The notes below the pieces were generated by a model. The model was not told the origin of the DNA, did not search any database, and saw nothing but the letters and a program-made list of their open reading frames with translations. Below, piece after piece: positions 36,358-45,520 of a stretch of DNA of 64,000 nucleotides. The stretch is from positions 1,928,880 through 1,992,879 of the forward strand of contig NZ_CP101655.1 in NCBI RefSeq assembly GCF_028830055.1. The letters are read 5' to 3'. The stretch's first letter is position 1. Each line of letters starts with the position of its first letter. This DNA comes from Pseudomonas serboccidentalis. Its GTDB lineage: Bacteria > Pseudomonadota > Gammaproteobacteria > Pseudomonadales > Pseudomonadaceae. The translations under genes and the position numbers were made by a program.

Positions 36358-37307
36358 CGACCGCTCCCCGGACGCTGCGGATTGAGGAACTCACGCATCT
36401 GCTCGACCATTTCGCTTTGCGTGCTCAGCGGCATCAACAGCACCCGCAGCTTTTGCGCGAGCAGTTCCCAGCGGGCGATGCGTGCTTCGGCCTGCGCGCG
36501 ATAGGTCTGGCGCAGCTCGAAATTCAGCGTGTCCAGCTCCAGCTGGGCGCCTCTTTCGGCGAATCGCAACAGGCCGGCGGCGGGCAGCGCGTGATCCAGC
36601 GGATCGGACAGCGGCAGCAGTAACAGGTCGCAATGGCGCGACAGCAGGCTCAGTTGCTGCTCGGCGCTGTCGGACAGCGCACGCTCATCGCAGATCACGA
36701 TCACCAGGCTGCCCGGGCGCAACACTTCACGGGCCCGGCGCAGGGCCACACCGAGGGCGTCGCGGTCCGGTTCACGTTCACTGTGCAGCGACTGATTGAC
36801 CTTCACCAGGCGGTTGAGCAACTGCAACAGGCTCTGCTTGCTGCGGCGCGGCTTGATTTCGTAATGCTCGTTGTCGCCGAACACCAACCCGCCGACCCGG
36901 TCGTTATGGCCCAGTGCCGCCCAGCCGATCAGCGCTGCCGCTTGTGCGGCGAGCACTGACTTGAACATCAGCCCGGAGCCGAAAAACAACTGCGTGCTTT
37001 GCTCGACCATGATGAAAATCGGCCGTTCGCGTTCTTCATGGAACAGCTTGGTGTGCGGCTCCTGGGTGCGCGCCGTGACGCGCCAGTCGATGGTGCGCAC
37101 GTCGTCGCCGGCCTGATAGACCCGCACCTGATCGAAGTCGACCCCACGGCCACGGAATTTCGAGTGATGCAGGCCGATCAGCGGGCTGCGCTGGCTCGGC
37201 GTGGAAAACAGCTGCACTTCGCGCACACGGTGACGCATCTCGATCAGGTCGGTGAGGCTGATGCGGATGCCCGGTTCGGACGGCAGGGGGGCGTTCATGG
37301 GGGTCAA
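36354..37307 (-). CDS. DUF58 domain protein
   Basis: A 317-residue cytosolic protein. The DUF58 core IDWRVTARTQEPHTKLFHEE is at ~93-112, and a VWA-like fold follows (FIMVEQSTQLFFGSG, VIVICDERALSD). Partner of the MoxR ATPase in substrate handling or complex assembly. Overlaps both neighbours by 4 bases. Confidence 0.92.
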   Translation of the reverse strand: MTPMNAPLPSEPGIRISLTDLIEMRHRVREVQLFSTPSQRSPLIGLHHSKFRGRGVDFDQVRVYQAGDDVRTIDWRVTARTQEPHTKLFHEERERPIFIMVEQSTQLFFGSGLMFKSVLAAQAAALIGWAALGHNDRVGGLVFGDNEHYEIKPRRSKQSLLQLLNRLVKVNQSLHSEREPDRDALGVALRRAREVLRPGSLVIVICDERALSDSAEQQLSLLSRHCDLLLLPLSDPLDHALPAAGLLRFAERGAQLELDTLNFELRQTYRAQAEARIARWELLAQKLRVLLMPLSTQSEMVEQMREFLNPQRPGSGR

Positions 37308-38263
37308 GCGACGGCTACGACGTCGAGAATCCGCTGCACCACCCGATCCTGATCGATGCCGGCGGCTTCGGCTTCAAACGACAGAATGATGCGGTGACGC
37401 AACACGTCGAACAGCACCGCCTGAATGTCTTCGGGGCTGACGAAGTCGCGACCGGCCAGCCAGGCGTGGGCACGGGCGCAGCGGTCGAGGGCGATGGAGC
37501 CGCGCGGGCTGGCGCCATAGGCGATCCACTCGGCCATTTCAGGGTCGAATTTGGCCGGGGTGCGCGTGGCCATGACCAGTTGCACCAGGTATTCCTCCAC
37601 TGCGTCGGCCATGTACAGACCGAGGATTTCCTTGCGCGCGGCGAAGATCGCCTGCTGGCTGACCCGGCGTTCGGGTTTGGTTTCGCCATTCAGCGCTTCG
37701 CCACGGGCCTGCTGCAGGATCCGGCGTTCGACGGCAGCGTCCGGGAAGCCGATTTTGACGTGCATCAGGAACCGGTCGAGCTGCGCTTCCGGCAGCGGAT
37801 AGGTGCCTTCCTGCTCGATCGGGTTTTGCGTGGCCATCACCAGGAACAGCGGCGACAGCTCGTACGTGCTGCGCCCGACGCTGACCTGACGTTCGGCCAT
37901 GGCTTCGAGCAGCGCCGATTGCACCTTGGCCGGGGCACGGTTGATTTCGTCCGCCAGCACCAGGTTGTGGAAGATCGGCCCTTGCTGGAACACGAAACTG
38001 CCGGTTTCCGGGCGATAGATCTCGGTGCCGGTGATGTCGGCCGGCAGCAGGTCCGGGGTGAACTGGATGCGATGGAACTGGGCTTCGATGCCCTCGGCGA
38101 GTTCTTTGATCGCTTTGGTCTTGGCCAGACCCGGAGCACCCTCGACCAGCATATGGCCGTCGGCGAGCAGGGCGATGAGCAAGCGCTCGATGAGTTTTTC
38201 CTGGCCGAGAATCTGCGTTGAAAGAAAGGTTCGCAGCGCCAGCAGCGCTTCACGATGTTCCAT
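37304..38263 (-). CDS. moxR: MoxR-family AAA+ ATPase
   Basis: A 319-residue AAA+ chaperone, first gene of the operon. Walker A-like GAPGLAKT is at 42-49, Walker B LVLADEINRA at 101-110, then sensor 1 in MATQNPIEQEGTYPLPEAQL. MoxR proteins help assemble metal-dependent or envelope enzymes together with VWA partners, which fits the bat genes downstream. Confidence 0.95.
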   Translation of the reverse strand: MEHREALLALRTFLSTQILGQEKLIERLLIALLADGHMLVEGAPGLAKTKAIKELAEGIEAQFHRIQFTPDLLPADITGTEIYRPETGSFVFQQGPIFHNLVLADEINRAPAKVQSALLEAMAERQVSVGRSTYELSPLFLVMATQNPIEQEGTYPLPEAQLDRFLMHVKIGFPDAAVERRILQQARGEALNGETKPERRVSQQAIFAARKEILGLYMADAVEEYLVQLVMATRTPAKFDPEMAEWIAYGASPRGSIALDRCARAHAWLAGRDFVSPEDIQAVLFDVLRHRIILSFEAEAAGIDQDRVVQRILDVVAVA

Positions 38264-38442
38264 CGGTGACTGTTCCTGGAAAGGGTGGCCGCAGGCGTTC
38301 GGATAACGCCGGGGCTGGGGGCGTTACTTTAATCCATCGAGGGGGGTGGCGACTAACGGCATTTTGCGCAAAGTGCGGGAAATGACCGGGGGATTTGGTG
38401 GATTTTTGTAGAAGGGAAGTGATTGGTTGCCTGTACCGGCCC

Positions 38443-38512
38443 TATCGCGAGCAGGCTCACTCCTACAATGGGCCGTCATGCACCGTACTGTAGGAGTGAG
38501 CCTGCTCGCGAT
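38443..38512. repeat. REPIN, outside-in, GAGCAGGCTCACTCCTAC type
   Basis: TATCGCGAGCAGGCTCACTC and its complement GAGTGAGCCTGCTCGCGATG flank about 20 bases, between the moxR promoter and the acidic protein gene. Confidence 0.9.
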
Positions 38513-38531
38513 GGGGCCAGTCCAGCCGACA

Positions 38532-38885
38532 TCAAATCTGGCTGATATAGGTCCCGGTGCCATCCAGAATATTCTTCAGGGTTTCTTCAACCTCATCCAG
38601 ATCAACCATATCCGGGTTGAAGGTGATCTCCAGCACATCATCCCCATTCAGCGCATCGGCATCCGCTGCTGCAATCTCGATCTTCAGCAGCGTCTTGCTC
38701 AGGGTGACTTTCACCCCGTCGAGGGTCGAAGGCTCGCCGTCCAGGGTGATCTCCAGTTCATCCTCGTCCGGATAACGGCTCATCAGAAACATATCGCCCT
38801 TGTCGCTGTGGCAGCAGAGCATGGCCATGTTGTCTTCTTCGTCATCGCACGGGTTGACGATCAGTAGGGCGGTGGTCATTTGCAT
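38532..38885 (-). CDS. Small acidic protein upstream of gdhB
   Basis: A 117-residue, strongly acidic protein (MQMTTALLIVNPCDDEEDNM, then DGEPSTLDGVKVTLSKTLLK, ending TGTYISQI). The frame is open to 39065, but AGGAA eight bases before ATG 38885 sets the start. It is widely seen in Pseudomonas next to moxR/gdhB but has no assigned function that I know of. Confidence 0.7.
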   Translation of the reverse strand: MQMTTALLIVNPCDDEEDNMAMLCCHSDKGDMFLMSRYPDEDELEITLDGEPSTLDGVKVTLSKTLLKIEIAAADADALNGDDVLEITFNPDMVDLDEVEETLKNILDGTGTYISQI

Positions 38886-39391
38886 GGGGGGAATTCCTGC
38901 CTCGGCGGGCGTGTTGGTCGCAATTGGGCGCGATTCTGCCAGCCCTCGGGAATTTCTGCATGTGAGAGTGTCAGAGGATGTGTCGTGAACGCGACGCAGG
39001 TCAATGGTCATTTCTGGCACGCCTGTACCGTAAAAACGGGCATTCAAGCCGCCGTTTTCCTCCATGAATGCTAGTGTTTATCGGTGCCAGATCCCTTGTT
39101 TACGTGCCAATGACCGAATATGTCGCAGCACCGCAAGCAGACACATTGTCGCACCCATTAAGCTGCGCAACGGATGAGCACCCGTAAAGACATTGTCGGC
39201 AGCCCCGACAGTCGTTTTTGCAGATGCCCATTCAATGGAAGGTGAATGTGACCTGAGTGTCTCGTCCAGCTTCACCCACCTGTCCCCCTGTTTCCTCTGC
39301 CCGAGAATCAGGAACAGGGCGACACAAGCCCCGAAAGGGGTGTTGCACGCGACGCTTTCCATCAATAACAAGCTTAAGCGGAGTACCACAG
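38886..39391. other. gdhB upstream region without a gene
   Basis: About 500 bases with no convincing ORF. It contains the divergent promoters, a hairpin TGTCGG/CCGACA at 39194-39210 followed by GTCGTTTTT that looks like a weak terminator or attenuator, and a CCCC-GAAA-GGGG hairpin at 39329-39340 about 50 bases before the gdhB start. A long structured leader for gdhB is possible. Confidence 0.4.
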
Positions 39392-42300
39392 ATGGCGTTC
39401 TTCACCGCAGCCAGCAAAGCCGACTTCCAGCACCAACTGCAAGCGGCACTGGCGCAGCACATCAGTGAACAGGCACTGCCACAAGTGGCGCTGTTCGCTG
39501 AACAATTCTTCGGCATCATTTCCCTGGACGAGCTGACCCAACGTCGCCTCTCCGACCTCGCTGGCTGTACTCTTTCCGCGTGGCGCCTGCTTGAGCGCTT
39601 CGATCACGCGCAACCGCAAGTGCGCGTCTACAACCCTGATTACGAGCGTCATGGCTGGCAGTCGACCCACACCGCGGTCGAAGTGCTGCACCACGACCTG
39701 CCGTTCCTGGTCGACTCGGTCCGCACCGAGCTGAACCGTCGCGGCTACAGTATCCACACCCTGCAAACCACTGTGCTCAGCGTGCGTCGTGGCAGCAAGG
39801 GCGAACTGCTGGAAATCCTGCCAAAGGGCAGCACCGGCGAAGGCGTGCTGCACGAGTCGCTGATGTACCTGGAAATCGACCGCTGCGCCAACGCCGCCGA
39901 ACTGAATGTGCTGAGCAAAGAGCTGGAACAGGTGCTCGGTGAAGTGCGTGTCGCGGTCGCTGATTTCGAGCCGATGAAGGCCAAGGTGCAGGAGATCCTC
40001 ACCAAGCTCGATAACAGCGCATTCGCCGTCGATGCCGACGAAAAGACCGAAATCAAGAGTTTCCTGGAATGGCTGGTGGGCAACCACTTCACCTTCCTCG
40101 GCTACGAAGAGTTCACCGTTGTCGATCAGGCCGATGGCGGCCATATCGAGTACGACCAGAATTCCTTCCTCGGTCTGACCAAACTGCTGCGCACCGGTCT
40201 GACCAACGAAGACCGTCACATCGAAGACTACGCGGTGAACTACCTGCGCGAACCGACCCTGCTGTCGTTCGCCAAGGCTGCGCACCCGAGCCGCGTGCAC
40301 CGTCCTGCCTACCCGGACTACGTGTCGATCCGTGAAATCGACGCCGACGGCAAAGTCATCAAGGAACACCGCTTCATGGGCCTGTACACCTCCTCGGTGT
40401 ATGGCGAGAGCGTGCGGGTCATCCCGTTCATCCGTCGCAAGGTCGAAGAAATCGAACGCCGCTCTGGCTTCCAGTCCAAGGCTCACCTGGGCAAGGAACT
40501 GGCGCAGGTGCTCGAAGTGCTGCCGCGTGACGACCTGTTCCAGACCCCGGTCGACGAACTGTTCAGCACCGTGATGTCGATCGTGCAGATCCAGGAACGC
40601 AACAAGATCCGCGTGTTCCTGCGCAAAGACCCGTACGGTCGCTTCTGCTACTGCCTGGCCTACGTGCCGCGCGACATCTATTCCACCGAAGTGCGCCAGA
40701 AGATCCAGCAAGTCCTGATGGAGCGCCTGAAGGCCACCGACTGCGAGTTCTGGACGTTCTTCTCCGAGTCCGTGCTGGCCCGCGTGCAACTGATCCTGCG
40801 CGTCGATCCGAAGAACCGCCTCGACATCGACCCGCTGCTGCTGGAAAAAGAAGTCGTACAGGCTTGCCGCAGCTGGCAGGACGACTATGCCGCACTGACC
40901 GTCGAAAGCTTCGGCGAAGCCCACGGCACCAACGTGCTGGCGGACTTCCCGAAAGGCTTCCCGGCTGGTTACCGCGAGCGTTTCGCGGCGCATTCGGCCG
41001 TGGTCGACATGCAGCACCTGCTGAGCCTGAACGAAAAAAATCCGCTGGTGATGAGTTTCTATCAGCCGCTGGGCCAGGCCTCCGGCCAGCGCGAGCTGCA
41101 TTGCAAGCTGTACCACGCCGACACCCCGCTGGCACTGTCCGACGTGCTGCCGATTCTGGAAAACCTCGGCCTGCGCGTGCTGGGTGAATTCCCGTACCGT
41201 CTGCGTCACACCAGCGGCCGCGAGTTCTGGATTCACGACTTCGCGTTCACCGCTGCCGAAGGCCTGGAGCTGGACATCCAGCAGCTCAACGACACCCTGC
41301 AGGACGCGTTCGTCCACATCGTGCGTGGCGATGCCGAGAACGATGCGTTCAACCGTCTGGTGCTGACCGCCGGTCTGCCATGGCGCGACGTGGCGTTGCT
41401 GCGTGCTTACGCCCGTTACCTGAAGCAGATCCGTCTGGGCTTCGACCTGGGCTACATCGCCAGCACCCTGAACAACCACACCGACATCGCTCGCGAGCTG
41501 ACCCGGTTGTTCAAGACCCGTTTCTACCTGGCGCGCAAGCTGGGCAGCGATGATCTGGAAGACAAGCAACAGCGTCTGGAACAAGCGATTCTGACCGCAC
41601 TGGACGACGTTCAGGTGCTCAACGAAGACCGTATCCTGCGTCGTTACCTGGACCTGATCAAAGCCACCCTGCGCACCAACTTCTACCAGACGGATGCCAA
41701 CGGCCAGACCAAGTCGTACTTCAGCTTCAAGTTCAATCCGCACGCGATTCCTGAACTGCCGAAGCCAGTACCGAAGTTCGAAATCTTCGTTTACTCGCCA
41801 CGCGTCGAAGGCGTGCATCTGCGCTTCGGCAACGTCGCTCGTGGTGGTCTGCGCTGGTCCGACCGTGAAGAAGACTTCCGTACCGAAGTCCTCGGCCTGG
41901 TAAAAGCCCAGCAAGTGAAGAACTCGGTCATCGTGCCGGTGGGTGCGAAGGGCGGCTTCCTGCCGCGTCGCCTGCCACTGGGCGGCAGCCGTGACGAGAT
42001 CGCGGCCGAGGGCATCGCCTGCTACCGCATCTTCATTTCGGGTCTGCTGGACATCACCGACAACCTGAAAGACGGCGCGCTGGTACCGCCGGCCAACGTC
42101 GTGCGGCATGACGACGATGACCCGTACCTGGTGGTGGCCGCGGACAAGGGCACTGCAACCTTCTCCGACATCGCCAACGGTATCGCCATCGACTACGGCT
42201 TCTGGCTGGGTGACGCATTCGCCTCCGGTGGTTCGGCCGGTTACGACCACAAGAAAATGGGCATCACCGCCAAGGGCGCGTGGGTTGGCGTACAGCGCCA

Positions 42301-44287
42301 CTTCCGCGAGCGCGGCATCAATGTCCAGGAAGACAGCATCACCGTGGTCGGCGTGGGTGACATGGCCGGTGACGTGTTCGGTAACGGCCTGTTGATGTCC
42401 GACAAGCTGCAACTGGTCGCGGCCTTCAACCACATGCACATCTTCATCGATCCGAACCCGAACCCAGCCACCAGCTTCGTCGAGCGTCAGCGCATGTTCG
42501 ATCTGCCGCGTTCGGCCTGGACCGACTACGACACCAGCATCATGTCCGAAGGCGGCGGTATCTTCTCGCGCAGCGCGAAGAGCATCGCCATTTCGCCGCA
42601 GATGAAAGAACGCTTCGACATCAAGGCCGACAAGCTGACTCCGACCGAACTGCTGAACGCCTTGCTCAAGGCGCCGGTGGATCTGCTGTGGAACGGCGGT
42701 ATCGGTACTTATGTGAAAGCCAGCACCGAAAGCCATGCCGACGTGGGCGACAAGGCCAACGATGCACTGCGCGTGAACGGCAACGAGCTGCGCTGCAAAG
42801 TGGTGGGCGAGGGCGGTAACCTCGGCATGACCCAACTGGGTCGTGTGGAATTCGGTCTCAATGGCGGCGGTTCCAACACCGACTTCATCGACAACGCCGG
42901 TGGCGTGGACTGCTCCGACCACGAAGTGAACATCAAGATCCTGCTGAACGAAGTGGTTCAGGCTGGCGACATGACCGACAAGCAACGCAACCAGTTGCTG
43001 GCGAGCATGACCGACGAAGTCGGTGGTCTGGTGCTGGGCAACAACTACAAGCAGACTCAGGCCCTGTCCCTGGCGGCGCGTCGTGCCTACGAGCGCATTG
43101 CCGAGTACAAGCGTTTGATGAGCGATCTGGAAGGCCGTGGCAAGCTGGACCGTGCCATCGAGTTCCTGCCGACCGAAGAGCAGATCAACGAGCGCGTTGC
43201 GGCAGGCCATGGCCTGACCCGTCCCGAGCTGTCGGTACTGATCTCGTACAGCAAGATCGACCTCAAGGAACAGCTGCTGAACTCGCTGGTGCCGGACGAC
43301 GATTACCTGACCCGCGACATGGAAACGGCGTTCCCGCCGACCCTGGTCAGCAAGTTCTCCGAAGCCATGCGTCGTCACCGTCTGAAGCGCGAGATCGTCA
43401 GCACCCAGATCGCCAACGACCTGGTCAACCACATGGGCATCACCTTCGTTCAGCGACTCAAAGAGTCGACCGGCATGAGCCCGGCGAACGTGGCCGGCGC
43501 CTACGTGATCGTGCGTGACATCTTCCACCTCCCGCACTGGTTCCGTCAGATTGAAGCGCTGGACTACCAGGTCTCCGCTGACGTGCAACTGGAGCTGATG
43601 GACGAGCTGATGCGTCTGGGCCGCCGTGCTACCCGCTGGTTCCTGCGTGCCCGCCGCAACGAGCAGAACGCTGCCCGTGACGTGGCGCACTTCGGTCCGC
43701 ACCTGAAGGAGTTGGGCCTGAAGCTGGACGAACTGCTGAGCGGCGAAATCCGTGAAAACTGGCAGGCGCGTTATCAGGCTTACGTCGCGGCCGGTGTTCC
43801 GGAGTTGCTGGCGCGTATGGTGGCGGGTACCTCGCACCTGTACACCCTGCTGCCGATCATCGAAGCGTCCGACGTCACTGGCCAGGACCCGGCCGAAGTG
43901 GCCAAGGCTTACTTCGCCGTGGGCAGTGCGCTGGACATCACCTGGTACCTGCAACAGATCAGCGCGCTGCCGGTTGAAAACAACTGGCAGGCCCTGGCCC
44001 GTGAAGCGTTCCGTGATGACATCGACTGGCAGCAACGTGCGATCACCATCTCGGTCCTGCAACAGGGCGACGGCACCCTGGACGTGGAAGCACGTCTGGC
44101 GCTGTGGATGGCGCAGAACGAAGGCATGATCTCGCGCTGGCGCGCCATGCTGGTGGAAATCCGTGCGGCGAGCGGCACTGACTACGCCATGTATGCAGTG
44201 GCCAACCGCGAACTGCTTGACCTCGCGTTGAGCGGTCAATCGGTAGTGCCTGCGGCTGCTGCGAATGCCGAGCTTGAGCCGGCCTGA
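39392..44287 (+). CDS. gdhB: NAD-specific glutamate dehydrogenase, large (180-kDa) class
   Basis: A 1631-residue cytoplasmic enzyme that turns glutamate into 2-oxoglutarate and ammonia with NAD+, central to arginine and glutamate use as carbon source. It has the very long N-terminal ACT-like regulatory region, then the catalytic core (RFGNVARGGLRWSDREEDFR, VGAKGGFLPRR, VGVGDMAGDVFGNG, GEGGNLGMTQ) and a long C-terminal helical domain. The start at MAFFTAASKADFQ has GGAG upstream; the frame extends to 39257 only through GC-rich leader. Its full-length antisense shadow is not a gene. Followed by a strong terminator. Confidence 0.97.
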   Translation: MAFFTAASKADFQHQLQAALAQHISEQALPQVALFAEQFFGIISLDELTQRRLSDLAGCTLSAWRLLERFDHAQPQVRVYNPDYERHGWQSTHTAVEVLHHDLPFLVDSVRTELNRRGYSIHTLQTTVLSVRRGSKGELLEILPKGSTGEGVLHESLMYLEIDRCANAAELNVLSKELEQVLGEVRVAVADFEPMKAKVQEILTKLDNSAFAVDADEKTEIKSFLEWLVGNHFTFLGYEEFTVVDQADGGHIEYDQNSFLGLTKLLRTGLTNEDRHIEDYAVNYLREPTLLSFAKAAHPSRVHRPAYPDYVSIREIDADGKVIKEHRFMGLYTSSVYGESVRVIPFIRRKVEEIERRSGFQSKAHLGKELAQVLEVLPRDDLFQTPVDELFSTVMSIVQIQERNKIRVFLRKDPYGRFCYCLAYVPRDIYSTEVRQKIQQVLMERLKATDCEFWTFFSESVLARVQLILRVDPKNRLDIDPLLLEKEVVQACRSWQDDYAALTVESFGEAHGTNVLADFPKGFPAGYRERFAAHSAVVDMQHLLSLNEKNPLVMSFYQPLGQASGQRELHCKLYHADTPLALSDVLPILENLGLRVLGEFPYRLRHTSGREFWIHDFAFTAAEGLELDIQQLNDTLQDAFVHIVRGDAENDAFNRLVLTAGLPWRDVALLRAYARYLKQIRLGFDLGYIASTLNNHTDIARELTRLFKTRFYLARKLGSDDLEDKQQRLEQAILTALDDVQVLNEDRILRRYLDLIKATLRTNFYQTDANGQTKSYFSFKFNPHAIPELPKPVPKFEIFVYSPRVEGVHLRFGNVARGGLRWSDREEDFRTEVLGLVKAQQVKNSVIVPVGAKGGFLPRRLPLGGSRDEIAAEGIACYRIFISGLLDITDNLKDGALVPPANVVRHDDDDPYLVVAADKGTATFSDIANGIAIDYGFWLGDAFASGGSAGYDHKKMGITAKGAWVGVQRHFRERGINVQEDSITVVGVGDMAGDVFGNGLLMSDKLQLVAAFNHMHIFIDPNPNPATSFVERQRMFDLPRSAWTDYDTSIMSEGGGIFSRSAKSIAISPQMKERFDIKADKLTPTELLNALLKAPVDLLWNGGIGTYVKASTESHADVGDKANDALRVNGNELRCKVVGEGGNLGMTQLGRVEFGLNGGGSNTDFIDNAGGVDCSDHEVNIKILLNEVVQAGDMTDKQRNQLLASMTDEVGGLVLGNNYKQTQALSLAARRAYERIAEYKRLMSDLEGRGKLDRAIEFLPTEEQINERVAAGHGLTRPELSVLISYSKIDLKEQLLNSLVPDDDYLTRDMETAFPPTLVSKFSEAMRRHRLKREIVSTQIANDLVNHMGITFVQRLKESTGMSPANVAGAYVIVRDIFHLPHWFRQIEALDYQVSADVQLELMDELMRLGRRATRWFLRARRNEQNAARDVAHFGPHLKELGLKLDELLSGEIRENWQARYQAYVAAGVPELLARMVAGTSHLYTLLPIIEASDVTGQDPAEVAKAYFAVGSALDITWYLQQISALPVENNWQALAREAFRDDIDWQQRAITISVLQQGDGTLDVEARLALWMAQNEGMISRWRAMLVEIRAASGTDYAMYAVANRELLDLALSGQSVVPAAAANAELEPA

Positions 44288-44301
44288 GTAGTGGTTGAAT
44301 G

Positions 44302-44338
44302 AAAAAGCCCCGGTGTCGTGAGATACCGGGGTTTTTTT
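44302..44338 (+). terminator. Rho-independent terminator of gdhB
   Basis: CCCCGGT and ACCGGGG pair over a ten-base loop, with an A run before and TTTTTTT after. It starts about 15 bases after the stop. Confidence 0.92.
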
Positions 44339-44373
44339 ATGTCTGAGGTTTTTGTGGTGTTTGTTCCGCCCCC

Positions 44374-44440
44374 TTCGCGAGCAAGCCCGCTCCTGCAATT
44401 GGAGTGCGTTCCCCCTGTAGGAGTGAGCCTGCTCGCGATG
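44374..44440. repeat. REP pair, GAGCAAGCCCGCTCCTGC / GAGTGAGCCTGCTCGCGA, imperfect
   Basis: The left arm is a diverged copy (TTCGCGAGCAAGCCCGCTCC) and the right arm a standard GTAGGAGTGAGCCTGCTCGC. Confidence 0.75.
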
Positions 44441-44504
44441 AGGGCCTTACTGTCAATACAACTTATGTGCTCCGTCTTTTTATTTATGGCTGTTCAAACA
44501 ACCA

Positions 44505-44906
44505 TCAGTTTTTCAGAGGGATCAGCACTTGCTCGTCTGGCGCCAGCACCATGAACACCAGTAACTTCGCCGGTTGGGTTGTGCTGGCGTTTTTCGACAC
44601 CAGATGCTCGGAGCCGGCCGGTTCGTACCAGAACTGGCCTTTCTTGTAGGTGATCGGCTGTTCGCCCTTGACCTGGGAAATCACTTCGCCTTCCAGCACG
44701 TAGGCCATGGCGGTGCCGTCGTGTTTGTGGGCGATGGAGGACTGTCCGGGCTGGTAGTCGACCTCGATCATCATGGCCTTTTTGTCGGGGGCGTTTTTCA
44801 GCATCTGGTCTTGCAGCACCGTGACTTTCTCGGACGGGTCATGGGCCAGGGCAGCGGCAGACACAGACAAAGCGAGAACAGCGGCGACGAGGGGCAGGGC
44901 TTTCAT
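44505..44906 (-). CDS. Exported cupin-domain protein
   Basis: A 133-residue protein with a signal peptide (ending SAAALAHD) and one cupin barrel: the first motif HKHDGTAMAYVLEGE supplies two His and the Glu of the metal site, and the second around GSEHLVSKNAS supplies a His. It is probably a small periplasmic metal-binding enzyme or sensor. The substrate is unknown. Convergent with gdhB. Confidence 0.85.
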   Translation of the reverse strand: MKALPLVAAVLALSVSAAALAHDPSEKVTVLQDQMLKNAPDKKAMMIEVDYQPGQSSIAHKHDGTAMAYVLEGEVISQVKGEQPITYKKGQFWYEPAGSEHLVSKNASTTQPAKLLVFMVLAPDEQVLIPLKN

Positions 44907-45018
44907 GGCGGATCACCTGTTGGAGGAGGGGGTGGTGACCACAGTAGTCTGCGGGGTGGAGCGAGCAAACGGCCAATATTCGGGAAGATCGGGTGACCAA
45001 TTGGCCTTGACCAAAAGC

Positions 45019-45098
45019 AAAAGATCGCAGCCTTCGGCAGCTCCTACAGTGGAATGCGTTTCCTGTAGGAGCTGCCGAAGGCTGCGATCTTTTGATCT
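45019..45098. repeat. REPIN, outside-in, GAGCTGCCGAAGGCTGCGAT type
   Basis: AAAAGATCGCAGCCTTCGGC and complement flank about 20 bases. Lies between the cupin promoter and the monooxygenase-like gene stop. Confidence 0.88.
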
Positions 45099-45103
45099 TG
45101 CTT

Positions 45104-45397
45104 CTAAACGATTGGGAAGCTGTTGAAATCCACACTATTGGCCAGTCGGCTATCGATCAGGTCAATAAACCCCTGCGCCTCGGGCCGGTTGAAGTGCGCC
45201 TGCATTGCCGCTTCCGACTGCCAGTGGGCACTGACCGTCCAGCGATGGTTGTCCTCGGGGCAGCGGTCGACCATATAGGAGTCGCAGCCCGGTGTTTCGC
45301 GCAGGGTGTCGACGATCTTCTGCAACTGCCGGCCGAGTTCTTCCGAACGGCCGGCGGCGGCTCGCACCTCTACGGTGTTGATCACTTCGTTGGACAT
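45104..45397 (-). CDS. Antibiotic biosynthesis monooxygenase (ABM) family protein
   Basis: A 97-residue ferredoxin-like dimer-forming protein (VINTVEVRAAAGRSEELGRQ, then DTLRETPGCDSYMVDRCPED, then WTVSAHWQSEAAMQAHFNRP). Members include quinol monooxygenases and heme-degrading enzymes, but many have no proved reaction. It stands alone here, upstream of the MocR 3' end. Confidence 0.87.
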   Translation of the reverse strand: MSNEVINTVEVRAAAGRSEELGRQLQKIVDTLRETPGCDSYMVDRCPEDNHRWTVSAHWQSEAAMQAHFNRPEAQGFIDLIDSRLANSVDFNSFPIV

Positions 45398-45520
45398 TGC
45401 TCACACTCCTGAATCAGGCCGGACGAATCCTGCTCATTGAGGGATAACGCCAGTGCAGAATAGGCCTGCGCCCGGTGAACACCAATAACCAATCGGCGGT
45501 TAATCGCCCAGACCAATCAT

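Noticed and set aside
39374..44398. A 1674-codon open frame on the minus strand opposite gdhB
   Set aside because: It is the antisense shadow of a GC-rich gene; His/Gln/Val-rich composition, no domain, and gdhB on the other strand is full-length with all motifs.
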